In this document: piece after piece, positions 9,703 through 19,055 of the stretch
How the letters are laid out: each line of letters starts with the position of its first letter
Numbering within the stretch: position 1 is the stretch's first letter
Source of the DNA: Paramoeba atlantica
Lineage: Eukaryota > Discosea
NCBI GenBank assembly: GCA_977017575.1
Contig: CDRNVI010000026.1
Span: 186,001-250,000, forward strand
Length of the DNA stretch: 64,000 bases
Direction of reading: 5' to 3'
The notes under the pieces: generated by a model
What the model was told of the DNA's origin: nothing
Seen by the model: the letters and a program-made list of their open reading frames with translations, nothing else
Database searches by the model: none
Position numbers and translations under genes: made by a program

Positions 9703-10454
9703 GTATGTGCCGTTGCCCCATCCTGTTGAAATACACTATTAGGGGGGAAATCTACCTGTTTTAATGTTTCTATGTACGTCTCACTTGTAATAGATGTGTC
9801 ATTTCGTAGAATAACCAAATACCTCCACCCCACTCCTACAGCACCCCAAACTTGGCATCTTGGTGCCCAAAGTACTTTTTGACGCAGGGCTGCTTTTTGA
9901 CTGCGCTTTACCCACATGTGTCTTCTGCTATCGTTGGTATCAAATATCTTTTCGTCCGTAAAAATAACATGGGCAGTATCCAATTTGTAACTCAAAGCAA
10001 ATTGTACTCTTTTTTGCTTTTGTCGTTCGGTAAGCCCTTGGCATACTGGCCTAGCGGCATAATTGTAATCCAGCGATGCTAGATCTCGCTTTACAGTGCT
10101 TTGCGAAACTTGTATCCCTTTTTTACACAGTTGGCCTTTTATACGCCTTGAAGAATTGAATTTTGGTACCCCAGCGGGGTCGAGAGGAACCAATATCTTT
10201 TCAATTTTCTTTTTGCGAGATTCGATTTTTTTAGTGGTCACAGGACTCAAAGTGTATTCCCCGCTAGATTTTTTTTCGTTCAGATATTTTTTGATTATCC
10301 TTCTAGAGACGTTAAAATCACGGGATAATTGTTTTATCGGAACACCTTCTCCCTGTCTCATCTTCAAAAGAACCTTACCACTATCCGTAAGCCCCCCTTT
10401 TGGGAGCCAATATGGTGATTTGGTCATTTTTGGAAAAAAAAGTTGAAAAACCAA
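9703..10454 (-). pseudogene. Tc1/mariner transposase, C-terminally truncated
   Basis: About 250 residues are mariner-derived: an N-terminal helix-turn-helix (KQLSRDFNVSRRIIKKYL), a second DNA-binding helix set, then the first catalytic Asp in VIFTDEKIFDT and the second in VFQQDGATAHTA. The third acidic residue is absent. The open frame runs on for some 23 codons into antisense LINE-A sequence (to 9,633), a junction-made chimera with no expected function. Two ATGs (10,454 and about 10,427) could start it; the first gives a plausible leader. Confidence 0.8.
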
Positions 10455-10585
10455 TTATTTTTTCTTTACTAAATTTTAAAATTTTAAAATGAGCTAAAAA
10501 CAGCGGGAACGTACAGATCTCGAAATTTTGAACGAAAAAGTGGTATGATAACCCACCCACGCCCCCCTGTGCTAAAAATAAGAGG
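9703..10585 (-). mobile_element. Tc1/mariner-like transposon, 3' end removed
   Basis: A minus-strand transposase gene with its 5' flank. The intact end near 10,575 reads (minus strand) CACAGGGGGGCGTGGGTGGG after a TTTTTAG, a plausible terminal repeat beside TA. The other end lies beyond the duplication junction and is missing here. The full element should be found left of the window at the edge of unit 1. Confidence 0.7.
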
Positions 10586-10915
10586 GGGTCACTTATTCGT
10601 GAGCGGGGGTTTATAACAAAAATTATAACAAAAATGAGCCAAAAAGGGTAAAAATAAGACTCCTTCCTTCCTGACGCAATTTATTATACAGTTTATGATA
10701 TAGATTATCCGTGTACCAGACTCAAAAGAATTTTGGGTCAAATGAGCATATTTTTGTACTCTACAATTTTTTCAATCAAAATTCACCCCGACAAGTAAAA
10801 CAAAGTCCTTAAACAAGTTCTTACCAAAGCCATTTTATCATTCCTCATTAATACGGTACAGAAAGAGTACAAATTTACCCACACCTTAATCCCTGGTCTA
10901 CTTTACTTTGCGTAC
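10586..10915. other. AT-rich intergenic DNA upstream of LRR gene 1
   Basis: No gene seen. A G-capped piece (AAGAGGGGGTCACTTATTCG) near 10,580-10,610 resembles mariner/MITE ends. Bases 10,738-10,862 match 62,296-62,415 at roughly three-quarters identity by eye, marking a dispersed repeat that reaches almost to the LRR start. Confidence 0.5.
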
Positions 10916-11548
10916 TTGTGGACTCTCCCCTGCATGTCCGGATCCCTCACCTGTCGACGGCTCTCCTCCGCGGACTCAGCCCCCACGTCCTCTCGACGCG
11001 GTCGTGTCCGCGGGGCGACGCTCCCCCACGAGTACGCGCTCGCCCAGTTCATCCAAGGCATTGAAAACCCCCACCCCTCATGGACCCCATCCAACCCCGC
11101 GGAGGAGTGGTCGGGTGTGGAGTGTAATAAAAGGGGGGAAGTGGTGGCGATCCGCTGGGGAGGGCGACGCCTGCGGGGGTGCGTGCAGTGGCGGAGTCTC
11201 CCCCCGACCCTACGAACGCTTTTACTTCCCAGTAATGCGTTGACGGGGACGCTGGAGACGCAGGAACTGCCGCCGGAACTGCAGATTTTTTCCGTGTCGC
11301 AGAATCAGCTCTCGGGGGTTCCGGATATGACAAGGCTACCGGATACTTTGGAGGTGGCGTGTTTGTCGTCCAACCTATTTGAGGGTGAGGTAAAACTGAA
11401 TGCTCTTCCTGGAACGCTCCGAACGCTTGTGATGAGCAATATGAGAAAGCTTCGAGGCGAGGTGTATTATGCCGAGTTACCATGCCCACTTAGAGATTAC
11501 ATTAGCGTTAGTGGGACGTCAATCAGAGTTCTTCCAGAACGAAAATGA
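10916..11548 (+). CDS. LRR protein 1 (GKVRG-leader family)
   Basis: A 210-residue intronless protein. The leader GRVRGATLPHEYALAQFI (28-45) is followed by an N-terminal cap with EEWSGVECNKRG, similar in form to the W-x-GV-x-C cap of plant LRR receptors. About four 23-residue repeats of type LPxxLxxLxLxxNxLxGxLE follow (one reads LPPTLRTLLLPSNALTGTLE). No transmembrane segment is visible. It is the shortest and most GC-rich member and lacks most of the repeats, so it may be decaying. The start is the first ATG in a long open frame, about 40 bp after the dispersed repeat. Role unknown; LRR solenoids usually bind proteins. Confidence 0.75.
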   Translation: MWTLPCMSGSLTCRRLSSADSAPTSSRRGRVRGATLPHEYALAQFIQGIENPHPSWTPSNPAEEWSGVECNKRGEVVAIRWGGRRLRGCVQWRSLPPTLRTLLLPSNALTGTLETQELPPELQIFSVSQNQLSGVPDMTRLPDTLEVACLSSNLFEGEVKLNALPGTLRTLVMSNMRKLRGEVYYAELPCPLRDYISVSGTSIRVLPERK

Positions 11549-11674
11549 GTACGCCTTCCTGATACCCAACAAAGCTGTAAAAGAGTTGTTGTGGATGCGT
11601 AAACTCTGTTTCATAACCGATTCTGCAACTTATTAGCTACTCAATGTACATGTACAAGAGCACACAGAACCGGG

Positions 11675-11682
11675 TATAAATA
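11675..11682 (+). promoter_or_regulatory. TATA-like box upstream of LRR gene 2
   Basis: TATAAATA lies about 140 bp before the LRR 2 start in an AT-rich spacer, followed by a pyrimidine-rich stretch with the thrice-repeated phrase CTCATTAATT/CTCACTAATTACC. Assigned by consensus and position only. Confidence 0.4.
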
Positions 11683-11821
11683 CTGTTCGTTCCCCCTCAT
11701 CAATATTTACCATCTCACTAATTACCTCCATCTCACTAATTACCTCCATCTCATTAATCCATAAGTTGTTATAAAGTAAATATCCGTAAGGTGTTAAAGA
11801 CCATACTTTTTAAACATACAG

Positions 11822-12778
11822 ATGTTTTACTGCATTTGCGCGGGAATTGGAATGCTCATTGGAGTACAACGTAATAGGCTTTTTCTGCAGATGCATTACA
11901 CGAGACTCTCGGAGAGTCCCCCGCACAAACGACGCCGAATCGCAAATTCAGCGTTACCGGAGAATTCTTTATTAACATCGAACATAATACGCGGCAAGGT
12001 ACGTGGGGCTGTCTTGCCACAGGAATATATTCTGGCTCAATTTACACGCAATATGACTTTTGCTGAACACACATGGAAGACAGAAAATCCCGCATGTGGG
12101 TGGGCTGGAGTGCAGTGCCAGAACGGAGAAGACGTCTCAAATATTCAATGGGAAGGACGTTCACTGCGAGGAGTGCCCGAGTGGCGAGAATTAACTCTGC
12201 CGCAGTTGCTTTACCTAGAGCTTGGGACGTATTTTACCGGAAACCAGCTCTCGGGGAATATCACGTGGTCATGGCTTCCCAAATCTCTTTTGGTATTTGT
12301 GGTAGACAACAACGAATTTACAGGAAGCGTTGAAACAAGCTGTCTTCCTTCCGCTCTGCAGACCTTTTCCTTGAATCTTAACCAGTTCGTTGGTACGGTA
12401 AATTTCAGTGGTTTGCCGAAGTCCATTGTACGAGCACAATTTGAAAGCAATAAGTTTACTGGAAGCGTTGCCCTCGAGGCCCTCCCGCTAAATTTACAAT
12501 GTCTCTATGCTGATAGAAATAATTTTTCTGGTACGGTCGATCTTACTCGGCTTCCAATAAACACGCGGTCGATGTACCTGTCTCATAATGCTTTTCACGG
12601 GGAACTTGATCTTACTTTGTTGCCGCTGGACTTACGATTTCTGACGCTGCAGAACAATTCCTTTACGGGAACAGTCGACTTCAGTCACCTTCCTCCCGAT
12701 TTGATCAGTCTCAATTTAGAACATAATCTCCTGACTAGTGTGTCTCCGAACCATATTCCTCAGTGTGTGATCATGTAG
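11822..12778 (+). CDS. LRR protein 2 (GKVRG-leader family)
   Basis: A 318-residue single-exon protein. The leader GKVRGAVLPQEYILAQF is followed by the cap CGWAGVQCQNGE and about eight 23-residue repeats such as LPxxLxxLYADRNNFSGTVDLTR. The consensus LPxxLxxLxLxxNxFxGxVDLxx differs from the 24-residue plant type by its fixed LP at the strand start. The N-terminal 25 residues are mildly hydrophobic (YCICAGIGMLIG) and could be a weak signal sequence; a later ATG at about residue 24 is an alternative start. No membrane anchor at the C-terminus. Partner unknown. Confidence 0.85.
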   Translation: MFYCICAGIGMLIGVQRNRLFLQMHYTRLSESPPHKRRRIANSALPENSLLTSNIIRGKVRGAVLPQEYILAQFTRNMTFAEHTWKTENPACGWAGVQCQNGEDVSNIQWEGRSLRGVPEWRELTLPQLLYLELGTYFTGNQLSGNITWSWLPKSLLVFVVDNNEFTGSVETSCLPSALQTFSLNLNQFVGTVNFSGLPKSIVRAQFESNKFTGSVALEALPLNLQCLYADRNNFSGTVDLTRLPINTRSMYLSHNAFHGELDLTLLPLDLRFLTLQNNSFTGTVDFSHLPPDLISLNLEHNLLTSVSPNHIPQCVIM

Positions 12779-12984
12779 GCTGCACAAAAGGTAGGCCGAT
12801 TTATCTTCTTTGTTAGATGTGACGGTAGTTCTCAACATGAAATTTATTGCTGGAGTTACTGCAATTGTCGCTTCGCGTTGAAAACTACACCCATTTTTAA
12901 AGATACGATCATTCCGTTTTTAATGCCTTTAGTCTTTTGTTAAATTTGTGCTGTACAAAAAAAAATATCACAGTTGTTTGCTGC

Positions 12985-13170
12985 GTTGCTAGGTGCCCTC
13001 CGGCTGCGCAAAGAGGTGGTGAGCTGCCTGGACCCCCTCTACCGACAGAGTCCATGTCAAACCCCCTTGGCGACATCCCAAGTGGATTCCGTGACGATCA
13101 TATCGGCCATCGCACTACGGATTTAATCTCTGCACCAATGAGCGCATGATCATCAAACTACGACTTGAAG
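12985..13170 (+). mobile_element. Fossil fragment of the DIRS/VIPER-like family
   Basis: The piece reads TGCCCTCCGGCTGCGCAAAGAGGTGGTGAG through CCTCTACCGACAGAGTCC and on to ACCCCCTTGGCGACATCC. It matches, in reverse complement, the repeat block and adjoining RNase H edge of the larger fossil at 46.8-47.1 kb. Broken remnant with no coding capacity. Confidence 0.6.
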
Positions 13171-13318
13171 GCCAATATGTGTCAGCAGGGCAACCTCTAT
13201 GTGCTGCAAGATGTACAGATGTAAGTTAATCTGACCAGATTTAGGTGAATAGTTAGTGAGTACAAGATGAATTTAATAGTTCGTACTTAAATCGTGCAAG
13301 TAGAAGGTGGCGTTAGCA

Positions 13319-13648
13319 CATTTACAATGCATATTAACTGCACGTTTATAATGCATACTAAGCGGCACATTCAAATGCATATAGCACATTCACATGCATA
13401 ACAGCACATTCACATGCATAACAGCACATTCACATGCATAACAGCACATTCACATGCATAACAGCACATTCACATGCATACTAAGCGGTACTTTCACTTG
13501 CATAAATCCGGCACATTCACATGCATAACAGTACATTCACATGCATAATGCACGTTCACATGCATACTAAGCGGTACATTCACTTGCATAAATCTGGCAC
13601 ATTCACATGCATATAGCACACTCACATGCATAACAGCACATTCAAATT
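13319..13648 (+). repeat. Satellite of CACATTCACATGCATA units
   Basis: About 15 imperfect copies of a roughly 20-bp unit, GCACATTCACATGCATAACA, with a longer variant containing CTAAGCGGTACATTCACTTG. Some units are identical neighbours, showing recent slippage or unequal exchange. Nothing codes here. The same sequence recurs in the opposite orientation at 14,158-14,338 and 33,035-33,123. Confidence 0.9.
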
Positions 13649-13692
13649 AAAAAAAAAATAGGTACAGATTTCAACTTTTTCCAAAAGTTCGT

Positions 13693-14057
13693 GCGAGGTA
13701 CTATGGGAGCTCACCTTTGCTCCCGGTGAGTCCCCGGAGTTGCGAGAGGCCTCCATACCCCGCAACTACCTCCTTCCCCCAGATAAATGGGGGGAAGATG
13801 GTAGTTGTTTTGGGGGAAATGAGAGGCCGAACACACGGAGGGGCCGGCCGGGCCACAGAGCCACGTGAAAGTGTGACACCCAAAAACTAAACCTAAATAT
13901 TGTTTACCCGTCTGCAAAACAGAACCGTGAAATGCCACGTATAGATTGTTGGCCGAGGTACCTAATAAGTTCACCTTTGCTTCCGGTGAGGCCACGGAGT
14001 TGCGTGAAGGCCTCCATACCCCACAACTACCACCTTCCCCCCCTATTTAGCGGGGGT
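13693..14057. repeat. Duplicated ~100-bp GC-rich block between satellites
   Basis: Two diverged direct copies (13,693-13,797 and 13,952-14,057) share CACCTTTGCTYCCGGTGAG, GGCCTCCATACCCC and a C-run near the end; the spacer between them also carries GATAAATGGGGGGAAGATGG. Each copy can form a CTCACC/GGTGAG stem. No RNA class was recognised. It may be a non-autonomous element or a structured RNA pair. Confidence 0.6.
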
Positions 14058-14157
14058 CGCGCGAGCCTGTAATATCTACACGTTTTTTCTTGTCTACACC
14101 TGAGCCTGAAATATCTACACGTTTTTCGGATTTTGTGATTAAAAGGGAAGAATGAAC

Positions 14158-14338
14158 AAAATTGAGAAATATGCATGTGAATGTGCTATGTGCACTATCA
14201 ATGTGCTACATGCATGTGAATGTGCTGTTACGCATGTGAATGTGCCGCTTAGTATGCATTATCAATGTGCAGTAAATATGCATTTGGGTGTGCTATATGC
14301 ATGTGAATGTGCTGTTATGCCTATGAATGTGCTTTAAC
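14158..14338 (-). repeat. Satellite in opposite orientation
   Basis: Reverse complement of the 13.3-kb satellite: about eight units of TATGCATGTGAATGTGCTRTTA with variants. With the forward array and the duplicated block between, it forms a roughly 1-kb inverted arrangement next to the LINE-A start. Confidence 0.85.
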
Positions 14339-14430
14339 GATAAAGATACAGTTTCTGTACCTTCTTGTTGTTTATATTTATGTTTCTTTTATATTCTCTA
14401 TAGAAAATACATGCGTCTGTAGCCCCTAAC

Positions 14431-15000
14431 ATGGCAAGCTCAGACGTTCCTACTCGAGCCGCACGTGGTGATAGGCACATCCGTTTACGTCGCACGAACC
14501 GTACAGCTTGGAGCTACTTCCGCAGCATCAAAGCCGCCGCTAACAGTGACGTGGTTCGCGAAATATACAAGAACCCGGATACCGCGCGTGCTTTAATCGC
14601 CAGAGCGTTCGACCAAAACAAGCCGGTCAAGGGCCTTATTATAGAATCTTTCAGTCTACCTCCGCAATATCGGACCCGACGTGCTGGCTCTACCGATCAA
14701 CGGACATACCACCAGACCATGGCCGACATGCACGAACTCCTGTTTGCCCCCACTTATGCCCGCCCGTACACCCTATCACGCGAGCTATCTGCACGTTGGG
14801 ATAGCGCAGGAAGAGCCACTCTGCACGAGTTCGAAGTACAAGTTTGAAGTACACAACTCGGAACCGACGTCCCAGGATATGGTGAGTCCAACGCCACAAA
14901 TGAAGCCCAACAAACGCCAGATACGAACCCCCGCCAGGAATGCGGACACATATGTAGGGATAAACGTAATTGCGCCCACGACTGCTGCAAACGTCATTTG
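14431..15000 (+). pseudogene. LINE-A N-terminal domain and first zinc motif
   Basis: Residues 13-75 (HIRLRRTNRTAWSYFRS...) align with residues 599-660 of the minus-strand LINE-A protein (KLRLVNDNTWRYFPD...), sharing LRxxN, WxYF, VR and a pattern of Ala residues. A TGA at 14,845 interrupts; the same frame then continues to a complete motif CGHICRDKRNCAHDCCKR (14,941-14,994). After it the frame moves near a C-run at about 15,065. Function of the conserved domain unknown. Confidence 0.7.
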
Positions 15001-15028
15001 CAGCCTCTAGATAGCGAACCAACACGAA

Positions 15029-16636
15029 TTGAGACCTCCCAACGCAATTCGGCAACTACGCACCGCTTCCCCCCCACTTGCACGGTCACGCTCCTCCCCT
15101 GGGCCACGCTCTAACCCTCCGGACATAGCTTCCTCTACCCTAAATCAGAACCCTATCACACAAGAGTGCAAGCACGCCTGTAAAGATAAACTTCATTGTT
15201 TACATCCTTGCTGCAAACGCCATCTGCCCATGACCACATCTCACCCGAACCCCGTTGCACAGGAAACGGGAAGTCCCACGGTGCCTCCTTCGCTACCACC
15301 CCCTCTCCCAGTTCCACTGAAGCTAACGCCTGCCCCACGTAAACACGTATGTAAAGACAAACTGCTGTGCGCTCACCTGTGCTGTAAGAGACACTTACAG
15401 ACAACGTCCTCGACTCAATTTGAACGGACAGAGAGTGAATCATTGGGTAATATGCCCCCTCGACGGCTGGTCAGCCGAACAGGACACAGTCAGGACCCTG
15501 TCAACACGACCCGGCGAAGATCCCTCTCATCCGCGGTAAGTTCTGACATTGGTCTGCTTGCACGGACCACATACCGTGCAGCGCAGGAACTGTATCTCCT
15601 TCCTCCACCACCCATAACACAGCAAGGTGAATGCGGACATAAATGTCATAACAAAACAGAGTGTCTCCACTCGTGTTGCAAGCGGCATTTACGACCCCAG
15701 AGCCAGACTGAAACAGAACCAGACATCAGCCACAACCAATCGGAGCGCATTGACAACAACCCTGGACATGCCGAAAACAGTCAACAATCTCCAAATGAAG
15801 AATTACCCGATATAGCGCCTGCTCAACATGGGGAAACGGTAGGGCATAATGAAAGTACACAACCACAAGGAAATACCGAAGTCGATTCCGACAACGCCCA
15901 AAGCTGTAATCACCGCTGCGCGAACAGGTTCACGTGCAAACACGCTTGCTGTAAAAGAAATCTCAACCTTCCTGAATCTAAGAGTGCACTATTGGCTGCG
16001 GCTTCAGGTCTTAGGGGGTCGCGCATGAATCTTAAACTGACCCACGCCGTCTGGGAGTTAGCTGACAAGCTCAGCAATGAACTATTCCAACGATACAAAG
16101 AACAAAATATTTGTAGCGCAACCGCAGCGGAAGACAACATCGCTACCCTCACGGCGTGTATAGTGGTTAGCTGCGCCGTAGCAGCAACCAGAGAACATGG
16201 GGATCGCGGTGTCACAATTCGCTCTACAGCACCCCCTCAACGACTACACCGCCGACCCACATCGAATGAAAATGCTTGCAAGCACCTCCGAACCGAAACG
16301 AAGTTGCTCAGAGGAAAAGAACGCCACGCACCACGCGATACCCGTGTACAATTACATCGACAGGCCCGCAACGCTGAGGTTCTCGTCTCAAAATTCGCCA
16401 ATGAAGCAGAACTTCTAGAAATACGGCGAGAGCAGAAGGAAGCAACCCTGCGCTTCTCGAAAAACGCATGGGCTGCAGCCACGGAAACATTAGAAAGACC
16501 GACTGACACTTCGTCCACACACCCGTACCCAACGTGCGAAACATTTGAGGTCGTAGAACACTTCTCAAAAATACTGCAACCACCTCTCTCTACCGCTAAC
16601 CTACCAGACGAATCACAACTAACCAGCCAAAAGTGA
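15029..16636 (+). pseudogene. LINE-A zinc-motif array and pre-RT region
   Basis: A 535-codon frame holds four motifs of pattern CxHxCxxKxxCxHxCCK, starting near 15,167, 15,337 (first Cys replaced by Arg), 15,631 and 15,904, each ending CCKRxL and separated by Pro/Ser/Thr-rich linkers. A helical segment follows (LTHAVWELADKLSNELFQRY and on), alignable with the pre-RT region of the minus-strand copy. The same kind of motif is known at the C-terminus of Mer3/HFM1 helicases. Here it probably binds nucleic acid. The frame ends just before RT. Confidence 0.8.
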
Positions 16637-17255
16637 ACCCTCAAACCTGGGATGACATAACCCCTCAAGAGGTCACGCGCTTCCCTAGCGCGAAGAAATC
16701 ATCCTCCGCTCCGGTACGAGACGCCATTCAAAACACATCACTGAAAAAGCTGAAGTCGCTGCACGAAGGAATTGCGAAATACTTCAATGACCTATTACGT
16801 TGGAATGTCTGTCCAAAGGAGTGGAAAGCAGCAGTGGTCAAGCTCTTGCACAAGGGGGGGAACCGAATTCTCCGCAGAACTGGCGGCCGATAGCCCTAAC
16901 ATCGTGCCTCGGGAAACTACTACATACAATCATCGCCGCGAGAATAACTGAATACGCCACCACGGAAGGCATTATGGACACAACTATACAGAAAGGCTTC
17001 TTACCAAAGCTAGCCGGGTGTGTTGAACACACCGCTGCACTCAGTCACTGCATCCGGCACCCAAAGAAGAATCGTAAGCCTCTCTGTATGGTTCAATACG
17101 ACCTGGCAAACGCCTTCGGTTCCGTCCCACATGAAATAATTATCGCAGTACTAAAAAGGGCGCATATCGACCCAGTTATTATCCATTACATCCGAAAGCT
17201 CTATGAGAATGCAGAAATACAGCTCAAGCTGGAATCCGGACTTACAGAATCAATC
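16633..17255 (+). pseudogene. LINE-A RT N-terminal part, unit 2
   Basis: Identical to 238-860: two frames meeting at the G-run near 16,855, with WRPIALTS and YDLANAFGSVPHE. It ends GLTESI at the LINE-B target site. Confidence 0.85.
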
Positions 17256-17321
17256 GTTAACCAATCGTTGAATCCTTTTTCTCTTTTCTACCTCTACTCT
17301 CTCTCTCCCCGGCGCAAGCCC

Positions 17322-18053
17322 ATGACCAGACGTCGGCGTGGCCACCGGGGATCCAAGGATTCCGATACTGGGATTAACACCCCATCATCCTCGACCTCAG
17401 GTAGACCTGCTACCACCCCTCTCAGGCGAGGCTCCAGCCCCCACCCCTCCGTAGAGGTGGAGGGGCTGCGCCAGCTCTCCATCGAGGAGCTGAAGAAGGC
17501 GAGCCCGGACTTGGTCGTCCGGGTCAAGGAGCAGCACAAGTCATGTGCCTGCGACTTCTGTGGCCTCCCTTTCGTGCCAACCAGGCGGGACAACCGCCTG
17601 TGTGAGGAGTGCGTTACCCTGCGCTCTCGGCACAGGAACGACGTTAGAGTGCGTGCCTCGACGCAAGCCTCAGGGACCCCTCCACCCAGTCCCACGTCTT
17701 CCTCTCGATCCTCCCGAGCCAACTCCACAGCCCGCAGGATCCCACGTTCTTCTTCCTCTCGGGGGAGATCCCGGAGCTTTGACCGTACATTTACTACGGT
17801 CGCCCCCACCCCTATCCTGAGGAAAGCAGCCAACGTTTCCTTCGCTCCTCTCCCCACCCCCGACAGTCGGAGCACGTCATACGCCCGCATCTCGACGCCT
17901 GGCCTGGCGACCGCCCCCTCCCCCGATCACGTCGGACGCGATGTACAGCGACGCCCCCGCCCCGACGGAGCGTCCGCTGAAACTCCCCACGCTGGCGCAA
18001 CAATTCAAGGAGATGGACGCTGTGCGCTTCAAACTCCTTCCCTCCCCTTCTAG
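17322..18053 (+). pseudogene. LINE-B N-terminal zinc-finger region, unit 2
   Basis: Identical to 927-1,658: basic Ser/Pro-rich region with CDFC and CEEC pairs. Confidence 0.6.
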
Positions 18054-18150
18054 CTCGGGGCTCCCTCTAGCCCAAACTGGAAGATGATCTGTCTCTCTGC
18101 GTCTCCTCTCGGCCCTACACGCGGAGCACGAGAGGATCTCCCTTGAGGAA

Positions 18151-18696
18151 ATGGAGGCCCGGGCACGCCGTAAGCTGACCCTGGAGGCTGTCAGTGGTCT
18201 GCACGCGGCCCAGAAAGCCATCGAGGATCGCTTTCTTCTGATCAATGCGGGCCATTTGGTCTGCATTGAATGTGGGGTAGCCCAACTCCACCATGTAGCC
18301 CTACAGGCGCACCTAGTAAAGGTGCACGGTCCCAAGTGGCTAAGGAAAGCATATATTGCCCTGCTAAAGGAGCATGCCCCGGAAGCCCTCCTGATCAAAA
18401 CGGAGCGGTACGCCTCCATGATGGCGTACTATGAGGGATTCTGCGCTGAGGAAGCCCGCCTGCGCATGGCCCAGGTCACCACTGTGGCTAAAGGACCTCC
18501 ATGGCCAGTGCCCTCCTTACGCTGCTTCCCTCTCCCCATTCCCAACTCCCCTCCTCCCCCCTCTCCTTTCCCCCCATCTCTACCGGCGGACAGGTCGGGC
18601 GCGTACCCGATACAGGCGAGAGCACCCATTGGGGAAGTCCCGGACAAACCATACGAGCCGGTAGGGGAAGAGGTCCTCAAAATCCTCCTCGACATT
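18151..18696 (+). pseudogene. LINE-B C2H2 finger region, unit 2
   Basis: Identical to 1,756-2,301; the C2H2 finger is intact and the frame is interrupted by the DNA transposon at 18,697. Confidence 0.65.
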
Positions 18697-19055
18697 GGTG
18701 AGTATGTAGTTAGTATCTGTAGGTACGTGTGAGTTTCTGTAAATTTCTGTGAGTCGCTGTGGGCTGCTGTGAGTATCTGTGAGTAGCTGTGGGTATTTTT
18801 TTCCCTCGGAAGAGCCTGAAAGACGAGAAGAGGCACTCAAAAGATCGGTGGTTAAGGAGGTTAGCATATCCATGCTTTCGAAACAGTAAAAGTAACAAAA
18901 GGTTTGGTCCAAAAGCAATTTAAACAAAGTGAAATTGAAATAGCAAACTGACTGCACCCCAAAAAGAACGGTAATGAAAAGAAGCGGTAATGGAATGTTG
19001 TTAAATGAATATGCAGTATGATGTCGAGAAATAAGCTTTATTTATTTATTTATAG

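Larger units (their letters stand above)
14431..17255 (+). mobile_element. LINE-A non-LTR retrotransposon, unit 2, 5' part
   Basis: The 5' half of LINE-A up to the LINE-B insertion point: N-terminal domain, five Mer3/HFM1-like zinc motifs, a helical region and the RT start. The rest lies at 25,087-26,460. A pyrimidine tract ending CTATAG sits just before 14,405, so a spliced or processed 5' leader is possible. Compared with the minus-strand copy it has one fewer complete motif and several frame breaks. Confidence 0.85.

Noticed and set aside
13380-13480. CRISPR-like regular repeats
   Set aside because: Units are adjacent with no unique spacers and vary in sequence; it is a simple satellite in a eukaryotic context.
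14152-14337. 61-codon frame rich in Cys and Met
   Set aside because: Encoded entirely by the satellite unit.
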